Positions 37,264 through 47,035 of a stretch of DNA of 64,000 nucleotides are shown in pieces. This DNA comes from Bacteroidota bacterium (GTDB taxonomy: Bacteria; Bacteroidota; Bacteroidia; Chitinophagales; Chitinophagaceae), in the NCBI GenBank assembly GCA_029573235.1, contig JAKQGX010000027.1, positions 1 to 64,000 on the forward strand, written 5' to 3'. The notes beneath the pieces are model-generated. The model ran no database searches, was not told where the DNA came from, and saw only the letters and a list, made by a program, of their open reading frames with translations. Each line of letters starts with the position of its first letter. The stretch's first letter is position 1. The translations under genes and the position numbers were made by a program.

Positions 37264-37304
37264 ATATAGTACAACGACGATTCGGTCATCGCTATCTGTC
37301 ATTA

Positions 37305-38618
37305 TTACTCAGCGGATACTTTCACATTGTCTAACTCCCAACTAGAAGCAGCGCTGGTGGTAGAGGTGTATTTAAAGGCGATGTACACCGTTTTGTTTTT
37401 GTAAGCAGTCAAATCAATCACGCCTGAATTGGTGAATACGAAGCCTGAAGCGGCGTCATAAATAGCCGGTAGCAAGGTCCATGTAGCGGCGCTTGGCAAG
37501 CCGGTACCGCTGTAGTCGGTAGAAATATAACATTCCAATGGATTGCCGCTATAGTTGCCGGCATTATCAAATTGAAAACTGATTTTGTTATACCCACTCA
37601 AGCTAAGCGGTTTGGAGATAAGCCAGTCTTCGTTGGCATAGCTCGTTCCACCTTCAAAACCATTCATGATACCACATGGCTTTGGATTGCCATAATCAGC
37701 TATACTCCATGTTTGCGTACCGCTAACATTTTGTATTGTCCAGTTGTTAAGGTTATCAAATGGGTCGTTCAACAAGAATTTGGCATTGGGGGAAGAGCCA
37801 TCGCAGCGGTTGCCGTATAGTTGCAGGTCAGACGTATCGCGAATGACTAACTGAGGCGTAGCATTGTATGTAGTGTACAAAGCTGTGATTTTTCCTTTGC
37901 CTGAAGGCACGGTATAGCTTTGGAAATTGGCGTAAGCACTATTGCGCAAAACAATTGTTTTACCATTGCAATCTTTGATGGTAATGCTGGTACCGCTGGA
38001 AATGGTAGAAGGTTGTGCATAGGTTTTGCCCAAGTCACCTGTAATGATTTCCACACTATCTATTTCTACCAATCGGTTGAGCATTCCGTTGTTTACTGCT
38101 TGCAACGCCACCAATCCATTGAATTTGGTAACCGGTACCGGATTGGGGTAGTTGGCACGAACTACAAAATTATCCAACATAGCATAGGGGATACCGCTGG
38201 TGCTACCCGATGTGCCCAAGGCATAACCCACTTGTGGCAACTTATTGTAAAAACCATAGTACAGCCCTTTCAACTTCACATATACTTTCCGTCCAACGGG
38301 TAGTTTGGTATAAAGGCTGTTGCCGTCTATTTGAATGGTGATACCACCCGTAGAGTCTTCGATAGTGATTTGTTTGTAAAAATTTCCTGAACGATCATCC
38401 GCAGTAATAATACCATATATCGTCCAGTTGCTATCAATTTGTACCGCACTAACTGCACCAGCATACGCTTTCTTCAGTTGTGCAATGGTGAGGTTCACCG
38501 GTAGTGCAGGGTCGTTTTTAGAGTTGTCCGGTGGTGGGTTGTATTCTTTCTTTAAGCAGGCTACCAAAAGTACGGAAGCACTCAGTGAAAGTAACGAGAG
38601 GAAAAACAGTTTTTTCAT
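37305..38618 (-). CDS. DUF5689 lipoprotein with choice-of-anchor J-type C-terminal domain
   Basis: The 437-residue product has a lipobox LVAC (Cys near 21). DUF5689 (about 40-275) contains an OB-like core with YGIITADDRSGNFYKQI and VGRKVYVKLKGLYYG. The C-terminal jelly roll (about 285-437: FDNLNNWTI, EDWLISKPLSL, FQFDNAG, WELDNVKV) is a choice-of-anchor J-type domain. Surface lipoproteins of this kind pair with TonB-dependent receptors. Here the receptor gene lies immediately upstream (11-base gap) in the same orientation, with a secreted nuclease-like enzyme divergent from it. Confidence 0.88.
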   Translation of the reverse strand: MKKLFFLSLLSLSASVLLVACLKKEYNPPPDNSKNDPALPVNLTIAQLKKAYAGAVSAVQIDSNWTIYGIITADDRSGNFYKQITIEDSTGGITIQIDGNSLYTKLPVGRKVYVKLKGLYYGFYNKLPQVGYALGTSGSTSGIPYAMLDNFVVRANYPNPVPVTKFNGLVALQAVNNGMLNRLVEIDSVEIITGDLGKTYAQPSTISSGTSITIKDCNGKTIVLRNSAYANFQSYTVPSGKGKITALYTTYNATPQLVIRDTSDLQLYGNRCDGSSPNAKFLLNDPFDNLNNWTIQNVSGTQTWSIADYGNPKPCGIMNGFEGGTSYANEDWLISKPLSLSGYNKISFQFDNAGNYSGNPLECYISTDYSGTGLPSAATWTLLPAIYDAASGFVFTNSGVIDLTAYKNKTVYIAFKYTSTTSAASSWELDNVKVSAE

Positions 38619-38629
38619 TATTGATTATA

Positions 38630-41404
38630 TTAAAATTTTAAAGACAAGTTGATAAAATAGTTTCTGCCGAATCCATAAAAATACTTGGAAGCATATTTAG
38701 AAGCGTCAAAGCCCGTATAGTCAAATCGGGTGTTTTCGAAACCTCCGGTAGGAATGTTTTTGTTGTTCAACAAATTGTTGATACCGACATTCAAATAGAG
38801 GTATGTGCCTCGTGGAAGGAATTTCAGCGACTTGGATAGTAAGAAGGATTTACCACCATAAATATCTATTGTAAAGATTTGCTTCAATTGTTGTTGGTCT
38901 AATATAGCATGCCAGGTAGCAGAGCCTTGCTCGATGCCTTCTACAGCTTGTTCCGTACGTCTTGGAGCGGCGGGATCTACATAGTTTCTTTCGAGATAAT
39001 TAAAGTTGGCATTTAGGTACCAATATTTTTTCGAGCGATAGTTGATGCCTAAAGTATAAGCACTTTGCGGACCAACGCCGAGATACATATTGTTGAGGTA
39101 AGCTGTTTCTTTTATTACAGGACTATCTATCGCGTTTTCTTGGTGGATGGTTACATCCGGGTTGTTGGTATAAAAGGCTTGTCCAATCGCCGCCACGGCA
39201 GTAGCAGATAAGCTGGAGCTGAACTTATAATCAATAGCCATTTCCAAACCCGTATATCTTGTATTTACATGCTGCATAACATAGGCTACCATGCTGTTGG
39301 AGCTACCGGTACCTTGGTAAAAGAAGCGTTGTATTTCTACCGCATCTTTTCGGTCAGTGGCATAGCCCACCAATCTTATATTGGTTTTAGGTGCACGATG
39401 CAAGTAACCCCCTTCTATGCTGGCAGTCTTTTGTACCGTAGGGTTATCAACGGTAGTATTGCGAATTCTTGAAGAGAAATAGGTATTGTCAACCGTAGGT
39501 GCATCGGTATTGTAAGCCGCATTTACAAACAAGTAATGACGCCCATTGAGCTTGTATGTAACGCCGCCTTTTACCCCATATATCGTAAAGCTTTGGCGTT
39601 TTCCCTTGCCATACGAATCGTCTTGGAATAAGCCATTTCTATACAGCCCTTCTCGTTGAAAAGAGTTGACACCATAGTTGGCAGCAAGAAAGAAGTCTAC
39701 TTTGTTGTAGGTAAAGATACCTTGTCCCCACCACCACGCTTTCAAGAAATCTATGTTATAGTTGTAATAGTATTTGTCGCCTTCTTTCACTATTGTATTG
39801 GGGTTGTTCATATCATTCAGGCTACGAACCGCAGTGCTTCCAAAGTTTCGTTCCGTAAAGGAATTGATGTTTAAGAAATAATCACCACCCAATAAATCCA
39901 ACATCTGGCGGTAGCTTTCTGTTTTCTGTTTTAGTACTGTAATGCCGGTTTGAACATTGATATGCTCGTTCACTACTTTTTGAAGATTCGTATTGAACAT
40001 CCATTTACGGATATCATCCACATCATTTCCTAACACATATACCGAGCGACCATTGTTGAGCATATTAGCAGCATACAAGGCATCCCAATTGATTTGTGCG
40101 TTAGAGGTAAAGCCCGAAATAATCTGTGCTTTTTGTTCATCGGTTAAGTTGGCGTAGTCGGTATTGTTAGCAAAATAGTTGCTGGGTAAGTATTTGTAAT
40201 AATCGGGTCGTGGGTCGGCAGCGTTGTACCAATCCAGTGTCGAGTTTTTATTTTTACCAAACTGATATCCAAGGGTGGTATTCCACTTCAACGATTCAGA
40301 TGGGTTTCTTTCATAGTTGAGCAAGATGACAGGCTGGTGGATATCGCCCACTTTGGCATTTCTTTTTTTGCCATTGAGGTAGCCCCAGTTGGGGTTGTAA
40401 AAATTAGTACCGGTCAGGTCATATGCTTCTTGATACGAAGGAGCCGACTTGCCTCGCTGTGTTGGAGCACCAAAAATGGTTAAGTTGAGCAGGTGTTTGT
40501 CACGTATTCTTTTTGAAACCGCCGCATAATAGGAGTAGCCATCATAAAAAGTGCCGGGTACATAACCTTCATTTGCCCATCTTTTAGAAAAAGACAAAGA
40601 ATAAGCCCAACCGTTTTTATTGAAACCGCTGCTGTGTGTCAGCATGAGGCGATGTGTGTACTGCCGGTTGGCTAAGGAATACGAAACACGCGTTTGCTTA
40701 CGTTGATTGGCAGCCGTTGCATCTATCGATACCAGTCCGTTGATGCCGCCAAAGGCATATTCGGAGGGTTGTAAGCCATAGCTGTTGCTACGTCCACGGA
40801 ATACATCATTGAGTCCGCCCCACTGCCCCCAGTAAGCATCTCCGGTTTCTATATCATTCATTGGCGCACCGTTTATCAACACTTGTTGTTGGTTGCGGTC
40901 GTATCCTCTGGTTTGAAAACGATAGGTGCCGAATACAAAAGAAGCCGTATTCAAAAATGGATCACGCGATGCAGTAAGCAAGCTGCTCACAGTGGCTATT
41001 TTGCCCGATTCATCATCGCCGTCATCGCTGTCTTCCATTACCATCGTTGGTAGTTGCGACTCTTTCGAATTTACAACGGCATCATTGTAGTCAATAGAAA
41101 TGCTGCCAATGTCCACAAGTGCTTTATCAATTTTAACGGCAATGGTATCGGTGTTTACGGTATTGCCACCTACTACCAATCGTTGCACGCCATAAGGCAC
41201 TTGGCTAAAGGTAAATTCCCCTTCTTCATTGGTAACGGTAAGCATCTTCAAATACGGTATGCTTACTTGTACATCGCTGGCGGGTGTATTATTGGCCGTG
41301 TTTTTCAACTTGCCTTTCAATAAGGCATTTTGTCGCTCTTGGGCTTGTAGTTGCCACCCAAAAACCAAGGTCAGAATAATGCCCGCTAGTAATTTTTTTC
41401 TCAT
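38630..41404 (-). CDS. TonB-dependent outer-membrane receptor with N-terminal carboxypeptidase-like domain
   Basis: The 924-residue product has a signal peptide (ending WQLQAQ), a carboxypeptidase regulatory-like/CarboxypepD_reg domain (about 25-120, LKGKLKNTANNTPASDV, EGEFTFSQVPYG), a plug domain (about 140-260, QQVLINGAPMNDIETG, GGINGLVSID) and a 22-strand barrel ending in FINLSLKF. It imports a bulky substrate across the outer membrane using TonB. With the DUF5689 lipoprotein it forms a receptor/lipoprotein pair that differs from SusC/SusD. The nearby EEP enzyme suggests a phosphodiester or nucleic-acid substrate, which is inference. Confidence 0.9.
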   Translation of the reverse strand: MRKKLLAGIILTLVFGWQLQAQERQNALLKGKLKNTANNTPASDVQVSIPYLKMLTVTNEEGEFTFSQVPYGVQRLVVGGNTVNTDTIAVKIDKALVDIGSISIDYNDAVVNSKESQLPTMVMEDSDDGDDESGKIATVSSLLTASRDPFLNTASFVFGTYRFQTRGYDRNQQQVLINGAPMNDIETGDAYWGQWGGLNDVFRGRSNSYGLQPSEYAFGGINGLVSIDATAANQRKQTRVSYSLANRQYTHRLMLTHSSGFNKNGWAYSLSFSKRWANEGYVPGTFYDGYSYYAAVSKRIRDKHLLNLTIFGAPTQRGKSAPSYQEAYDLTGTNFYNPNWGYLNGKKRNAKVGDIHQPVILLNYERNPSESLKWNTTLGYQFGKNKNSTLDWYNAADPRPDYYKYLPSNYFANNTDYANLTDEQKAQIISGFTSNAQINWDALYAANMLNNGRSVYVLGNDVDDIRKWMFNTNLQKVVNEHINVQTGITVLKQKTESYRQMLDLLGGDYFLNINSFTERNFGSTAVRSLNDMNNPNTIVKEGDKYYYNYNIDFLKAWWWGQGIFTYNKVDFFLAANYGVNSFQREGLYRNGLFQDDSYGKGKRQSFTIYGVKGGVTYKLNGRHYLFVNAAYNTDAPTVDNTYFSSRIRNTTVDNPTVQKTASIEGGYLHRAPKTNIRLVGYATDRKDAVEIQRFFYQGTGSSNSMVAYVMQHVNTRYTGLEMAIDYKFSSSLSATAVAAIGQAFYTNNPDVTIHQENAIDSPVIKETAYLNNMYLGVGPQSAYTLGINYRSKKYWYLNANFNYLERNYVDPAAPRRTEQAVEGIEQGSATWHAILDQQQLKQIFTIDIYGGKSFLLSKSLKFLPRGTYLYLNVGINNLLNNKNIPTGGFENTRFDYTGFDASKYASKYFYGFGRNYFINLSLKF

Positions 41405-41436
41405 AAAAAATACTGCTGTGGTTTAGAAAACGATTG

Positions 41437-41444
41437 CAAAAATA
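41437..41444 (-). promoter_or_regulatory. -7 element of the TonB-receptor operon
   Basis: Minus-strand TATTTTTG matches TAnnTTTG, 32 bases before the receptor ATG. Confidence 0.4.
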
Positions 41445-41490
41445 ACGGTTGACAGGAATATATTTTCGATTAATTCTTAATAACTATCTG

Positions 41491-41498
41491 TACCTTGC
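41491..41498 (+). promoter_or_regulatory. -7-like element of the secreted EEP gene
   Basis: TACCTTGC contains the TAnnTTG core. It overlaps the upstream in-frame TTG at 41495, which argues against that TTG as a start codon. Confidence 0.4.
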
Positions 41499-41545
41499 GA
41501 AACGATTTTCATAAAATAAATTTTTCATCTACAATACTCTGCAAC

Positions 41546-42601
41546 GTGCGTTCATTCAAGACTTTTCTCTCCGTAGGTTTGCTCTGGGCTTCTTTTGCTC
41601 ATGCACAAAAAACTGTACAAGTAAGTGCCATTGCTTTTTACAATTTTGAAAATTTATTTGATACCGAAGATGACCCCAAAAACTATGGAGATGATGAATT
41701 TCTGCCTAACGGTACTTACAATTATACCCCAGAAGTATATCATCAAAAACTCTCCAACTTGGCGTGGGTGCTTCATGAGTTGGGTACAACTTATACTCCC
41801 GATGGTCCAGCTATAATCGGTACGGCTGAAATAGAGAATGAAGTAGTATTAAAAGACTTGGTACAGCAGCCGGCAATAAAAAATCGCCAGTATCAATACG
41901 TACATTTTGATAGTCGCGACTCTCGTGGCATTGACGTAGCGATGTTGTATAACCCCAAGTATTTTAAGTTGCTTAGTGCCCGTGCGCTATATGTAGATAT
42001 CAGCAAGATGGGCGAAATAAAAGGCGGCAAAACCAGAGATGTATTGTATGTGAGCGGCATCCTCGCCGGAGATACAGTGCATGTGTTGGTGAACCACTGG
42101 CCATCACGTAGAGGCGGTGAGGCAGCTTCGGCTCCATTGCGGGCGGCAGCTGCAGGCGTGGGAAGAGCTGTTATTGATTCGCTCATGGCATTGAACCCTC
42201 ACGCTAAAATCATCCTCATGGGCGACTTGAATGATGACCCCATTAATGAAAGCCTTACCAAAGTGATAGGCGCTACCGGCGATATGAGAAAAGTAAAATC
42301 AACCGGTATGTATAATCCTTGGATGAGCTATTTCAGAAAGGGTTATGGTACGTTGGGTTTTAATGACAGTTGGAATTTGTTTGACCAAATCTTGCTATCC
42401 GGAGCCTTTTTAAAACAAAATCGTCGCAGTGAAAATGAATGGACGTATTACCAATCAGAAGTTTTTAAACGGGATAATATGATTGAGAAGTTTGGACAAT
42501 ACAAAGGGTATCCTAAACGTTCCTTTACCAATAATCAATGGAACAATGGTTATAGCGATCACTTCCCCACTATTGTTTATTTAGTGAAAGCGATTCAATA
42601 G
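41546..42601 (+). CDS. Secreted endonuclease/exonuclease/phosphatase (EEP) family enzyme
   Basis: I chose the GTG at 41546 (351 residues) because it starts a signal peptide (VRSFKTFLSVGLLWASFAHAQ-type). The in-frame TTG at 41495 lies inside the promoter. The EEP fold is complete: FYNFENLFD (N), GTAEIEN (Glu metal ligand), RGIDVAMLYN, VNHWPSR (His), GDLNDDP (Asp/Asn) and SDHFP (catalytic Asp-His). It cleaves phosphodiesters or phosphates outside the cytoplasm. It is divergent from the TonB receptor-DUF5689 pair and probably works with it. Confidence 0.85.
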   Translation: MRSFKTFLSVGLLWASFAHAQKTVQVSAIAFYNFENLFDTEDDPKNYGDDEFLPNGTYNYTPEVYHQKLSNLAWVLHELGTTYTPDGPAIIGTAEIENEVVLKDLVQQPAIKNRQYQYVHFDSRDSRGIDVAMLYNPKYFKLLSARALYVDISKMGEIKGGKTRDVLYVSGILAGDTVHVLVNHWPSRRGGEAASAPLRAAAAGVGRAVIDSLMALNPHAKIILMGDLNDDPINESLTKVIGATGDMRKVKSTGMYNPWMSYFRKGYGTLGFNDSWNLFDQILLSGAFLKQNRRSENEWTYYQSEVFKRDNMIEKFGQYKGYPKRSFTNNQWNNGYSDHFPTIVYLVKAIQ

Positions 42602-42617
42602 GCGATTACCATTCGCA

Positions 42618-45600
42618 TTACTGCACCACCAGTTTCCGTACTATTTTCTCCGAACCCGCATCCAGCGTAACGATATACACTCCCTTGGGCATTGCCGATA
42701 GGTCTATGGTTTCTTTGAGTTCATTTCCTACATATGGTTGCAAGAAAGACTTTTCGTACACACTAGTACCGATGATGTTGGTAACAGTGAGGTGCATCGC
42801 ATCCACTTTTGAATGAGCCATCATGGTGCAGTTAACTTGTCCATCAGAAGGATTCGGATATAAGGAAAGTGCAGCCACAGAAGTGGCTTCCGCTACTCCC
42901 GTAGTAGAGGGTTTTTCGAATATGATAACACCGTAATCTTCTGTCTCTCCGGAATAATAGATACCGCAAGCATCATCAGAAGGAGCATTGGGTCCCACAT
43001 CGTTGTTCAAAATGAGTCGCATACCGGTGTATGTATTGGTAACGGCAGATGCAGGTACCAAAATACTCGTGTTGATGAAGGTATGAGTGGCATCGGTGTA
43101 GCCTGTCCATACACGCTCAGACGGGATATCGTAAACGAGGTTGTTATTGAAATCAATGAACAAGGTCACTTTAGCATCTTGTTGATTCGCATCTTTGATG
43201 ATGTGGTACACAGATACATTGAAACTACTATCTCTATATAGTTGCGCGATGCTGTTGTTGGCCGTATATGGCTTTACCGCAGCCGGATTGGAAAGGTGCG
43301 GGCCACCACCATTTACGACAAACGTACCAATAGAGAAGGCTCCAATATCGGATAAGTCGCCACTGCTGCCACCATTGGCATAACTGGGACAATAACAAAA
43401 GTGTGGTAACCGTATTTTTAATAACACAGCATTGGAGAATGAAGCCGTATTATTAGAGGTGCAAATCACCTTCAATCGATAATAGGTGCTTTGATTGGGT
43501 GCTGCCAACGAAAACGTATCAAGGTCTTGAGAGTTGGCAATATCTGTCCAGGTTTGATTATTTGTGGAGGATTGCCATGTGCGGGTATAGCTGGCTATTG
43601 ACTTGTCGTAGCCGGTATCGATGAGCGAAAAAATCTCCGTAGGACAAAGTAGCGTGTCGGTAATGCTAGCCACACCGGGGTTCACAGCTGTGCTACATGC
43701 AGGCAGCCCGATGATGACCAGATAGTCTTCTACCTCGCCGGAGTACGGTTGGAAGCAAGGATCAGGAGTGCCAAGGCTGGCGTCATACACAACGCGCAAT
43801 CCGGTAATGCCGTATTGGGCTGTCATTGGTATTTTGTAAGAGCCTCCATAGATGTGGGATATCTGATTGACCGTACCGGTAACTACTCGTTCGGATGTTG
43901 AATTGAAAATACCATCTCGGTTTAAATCGATGTACACCGAAACGGGACTACCAAAAATGCCCACATCGCTTGTTATGGCAGTTGTTTTAAAATTGTATGT
44001 ACTGTTTTTATTCAAGGTAGGTGCCGGCAAGTAGCTATAGTCAGTATAGGTATTGGTCGCATTGGCATTGTTGGATAATGGGGCTGCATTCCCGTTGTTT
44101 AATACAATCTGAATGGGAGACGTGCGTGTAATGGAGAAGTTCCCGATATCTCCTCCGGTAGATACCGTAGCCGCATTTTCGCAATAACAATGATAAAAGG
44201 GTGCAATAGGAAAATACTGACTGACAGAAGTGTCTGACGTGCTAGAATTCGCACAGGTTACAATGGCTCTAAAGTAGGTGGGAGCTGTAATGTTGGTTGT
44301 TACTATAGGTGTATTGCCTCCGGGTAAGTTGGTCCAAGTAATATTATCAGGAGATGACTGCCATGTGTAGGTTAGCCCGCCGGATGAAGATGTACCCGAA
44401 AGAGACAGGTCAAAATTTCTTCCTGAACATACTTTAAACGAATCCACCGTACCGGCTACCGGCACACCACCACAAGGTGGTAATATTCGCACCAAGTCGA
44501 TGCCTAAGTCATCTAAATACATTGCCTCGCCCACACCTTGAAAGCGGATGATGGTTTGTGTAGAAGCACTGGTAATGGGCACTTGCTGCATGGACCAAGT
44601 AGCCGAGCTGCCATAGGCGGCTAGTCTTGTGAATGTGGCTCCATTGTCGGTAGAGATAAGTATGCGTAGTGAATCGGTAAAGCTGGTAGGGTTGATATAA
44701 AAAAATTGAAGCTCTTTAGTACCGGGGCTGCTACAGTCCACAAACAATTCTAAATTGCCGATACCACCGGTAATAGAAGAGTGAAAACGGGCAGAGTGGC
44801 TTTGGTGTTTAGAAGCCGGACTATAGTCGCCATAGTTAAATCCCCAAGCTGTAGTTCCTTGATCATCGCGTCGCCAGGAAGGGTCGCCTGTAGCTGGCGC
44901 ATTTGTCCAATTGAGCGAAGGGCGGTCTGAATTGCTGCAACTACTCATCCACGATTCAAAGCTTTCTGTATAGGGTACGGAAGCAAATATGGGAGTTGCG
45001 ATATTGAGTAGAATGGCATTGGTGGTATCAGATAAGGCACTTCCACCACAGGTTACCACCATTCTGTAACGTATCGAATCATACAACGTTGGCGTAACAT
45101 AAGTTGTGGTGGTAGCACCGGGTATCACCGTCCAGTTCAAGCCTCCATTGGTGCTTTCTTGCCAAACATAAGATAGGTTCCCACCCATAGTAGTGCCTTG
45201 TACATTCAGGGTATAGCTGCTACCCGGGCATCCTGCCCCAACGGATGCAATGGTGCCTGCAAAGGGCATTCCACTACAAGGTGAGGCAATGTACAGACTG
45301 TCTATCCCGATATCCGAATAGTCACCATTGGCATTCACATAACCCGTAAAACGTAAGATGGTTTGATTGGAATTGGAAACGATAGGTACCGATACTCTTT
45401 TCCATACATTGGCTGAGTCGAAGGTGCTAAGGTGAGTAAAATTCAACCCACCGTCGGTAGATAGATACACCTTCAAGCTGTCGTTGCAGAACCAATTTGT
45501 AACTCGGTTAATAAAATAAAAATAGGCTTGTTTATTTCCGGTAACAGCGCTGCAATCTAAGTGCAAATCCAAATTTCCGGAGTTATTGTTGGGAAGTCCT

Positions 45601-46883
45601 CCATTGCTCACAGAGCCGCTGGAAAAACGAGCACTGCGGGTGCCACTTTTGGAAGAAGGTGTGTAAGAGCCACCGAAGTATCCCCAGCCTGCTGTGCTGC
45701 CTTGGTCGTTGCGTCTCCAAGCATTATTGCCGCTTGCGGGATTCCCTTTCCAATGTACATTACTGCCACTCGGTATGTCGCTGGTAGCACAATAATTTAC
45801 CCAGGTTTCAAAGTCTTGAAAATAGGGAATGCCCACATAATTGGGAGCAGTAGAATTAACGACTACAGCAGTGCTTGAATTAGTTTGACTACTAGCAGTA
45901 CAAATAGTGGTTAAACGATAGTAAGTAGTTGGCAAGGTTGGGGTCACTGTTACAGTAGTAGTGGTGGCACCGCTAATGGCGGTCCATGGTCCTGTACTTG
46001 CAGCAGCAGACTCCCATTGATACGTAACGCCCGTAGCACCGGATGATAATGTGCCTGAAAAAGTAATGCTGTTGCCCACACAGGTATTGATAACACCAGC
46101 AGGACTTACAAGCGCTACCGGAGGCAATGCCGAACAAGGCGGCGGTGGGGTAAATTGGTATATCTGTCCACTTGCCGGGCGGGTATTAATATTCGTTGTA
46201 AATAGAGTAGAAGAAGCAATGGGCGAAGTGCCGGAATTATTTAAGGAAAGGTAGGTGGGTATAGTATTGCCATCACAAATGCCTATAGATGCGGTTGTGC
46301 TTCCAGTGAGGCTGCCAGCCTCCGGACGATATACAAACTGAATGATATCGGTACCTTCAAACAGTTTTACTTGAAAGGAGATATTGCCGGTAGTAGCCGT
46401 GTTGCTCCATCCCCAATTATTACATTCAAAAGTGAATACACGATTGGGAGCCGTACCACTGTTTTGAAATACAGCCGTAGCACCCAGTGTGGTGGCGCCG
46501 GTGAGGTTGTCCCACAAGGGCATCAATGCAGGCTTAATAAAATTGAGTTGCGAAGTACTATTGTTGAAAGAAGTAGAAGCCGAATTGCTTTCGAAAGTGA
46601 CCCATCCATTGGAACAAACTTTGATGCCGTTATAACTGCTGCCACAATAGTTGAAAGTAAAAGGAAAGGGTAAGATGCCATTGCTAATCATATCATCGCC
46701 ATAAATGGCCGGAACCGCTACCGAGCCTGGTTGTCCCACAATACTGGTAAAGGTGCCGCTGAATGCTGAAAAACTGTAATGACTGGCGTTTTGCGCCTTT
46801 ACTGTATGGATGCTTACATGCAATAGGGCAACAGCAAGCCATACAAATGCTTTAGCAAAGGGAGTAACAATAGGTCTCTTCAT
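42618..46883 (-). CDS. Modular T9SS surface protein with repeated anchor-J/Ig and GEVED domains
   Basis: The 1421-residue product has a signal peptide (about 1-31) and an N-terminal beta-domain (35-250). An Ig-like domain is followed by two copies of a choice-of-anchor-like plus Ig-like module (starting near 345 and 628, each with FE[TS]W, WRRxDQG, SARF, IDSLY/LDDLGID), then two GEVED domains (about 910-1052 ending GEVEDY, and 1150-1313 ending GETEDY), and a type A sorting domain (about 1345-1421, LYPNPSDGQVNCTM, GVYIVTLDAG). No catalytic site was seen. An adhesive or matrix role is likely. Confidence 0.85.
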   Translation of the reverse strand: MKRPIVTPFAKAFVWLAVALLHVSIHTVKAQNASHYSFSAFSGTFTSIVGQPGSVAVPAIYGDDMISNGILPFPFTFNYCGSSYNGIKVCSNGWVTFESNSASTSFNNSTSQLNFIKPALMPLWDNLTGATTLGATAVFQNSGTAPNRVFTFECNNWGWSNTATTGNISFQVKLFEGTDIIQFVYRPEAGSLTGSTTASIGICDGNTIPTYLSLNNSGTSPIASSTLFTTNINTRPASGQIYQFTPPPPCSALPPVALVSPAGVINTCVGNSITFSGTLSSGATGVTYQWESAAASTGPWTAISGATTTTVTVTPTLPTTYYRLTTICTASSQTNSSTAVVVNSTAPNYVGIPYFQDFETWVNYCATSDIPSGSNVHWKGNPASGNNAWRRNDQGSTAGWGYFGGSYTPSSKSGTRSARFSSGSVSNGGLPNNNSGNLDLHLDCSAVTGNKQAYFYFINRVTNWFCNDSLKVYLSTDGGLNFTHLSTFDSANVWKRVSVPIVSNSNQTILRFTGYVNANGDYSDIGIDSLYIASPCSGMPFAGTIASVGAGCPGSSYTLNVQGTTMGGNLSYVWQESTNGGLNWTVIPGATTTTYVTPTLYDSIRYRMVVTCGGSALSDTTNAILLNIATPIFASVPYTESFESWMSSCSNSDRPSLNWTNAPATGDPSWRRDDQGTTAWGFNYGDYSPASKHQSHSARFHSSITGGIGNLELFVDCSSPGTKELQFFYINPTSFTDSLRILISTDNGATFTRLAAYGSSATWSMQQVPITSASTQTIIRFQGVGEAMYLDDLGIDLVRILPPCGGVPVAGTVDSFKVCSGRNFDLSLSGTSSSGGLTYTWQSSPDNITWTNLPGGNTPIVTTNITAPTYFRAIVTCANSSTSDTSVSQYFPIAPFYHCYCENAATVSTGGDIGNFSITRTSPIQIVLNNGNAAPLSNNANATNTYTDYSYLPAPTLNKNSTYNFKTTAITSDVGIFGSPVSVYIDLNRDGIFNSTSERVVTGTVNQISHIYGGSYKIPMTAQYGITGLRVVYDASLGTPDPCFQPYSGEVEDYLVIIGLPACSTAVNPGVASITDTLLCPTEIFSLIDTGYDKSIASYTRTWQSSTNNQTWTDIANSQDLDTFSLAAPNQSTYYRLKVICTSNNTASFSNAVLLKIRLPHFCYCPSYANGGSSGDLSDIGAFSIGTFVVNGGGPHLSNPAAVKPYTANNSIAQLYRDSSFNVSVYHIIKDANQQDAKVTLFIDFNNNLVYDIPSERVWTGYTDATHTFINTSILVPASAVTNTYTGMRLILNNDVGPNAPSDDACGIYYSGETEDYGVIIFEKPSTTGVAEATSVAALSLYPNPSDGQVNCTMMAHSKVDAMHLTVTNIIGTSVYEKSFLQPYVGNELKETIDLSAMPKGVYIVTLDAGSEKIVRKLVVQ

Positions 46884-47035
46884 ATCAAACGGTTGTAACA
46901 GTGTAGAATTAATGCTTTTAAAGTTATTGAGATTTCACTAATTCAAAAACAATTGACAAAATGTTTTTTAGATAAGAAGCATATTATCACTATTAACACA
47001 CTCGCATGGATAACAAAACTTCCTTTATGGCAATA

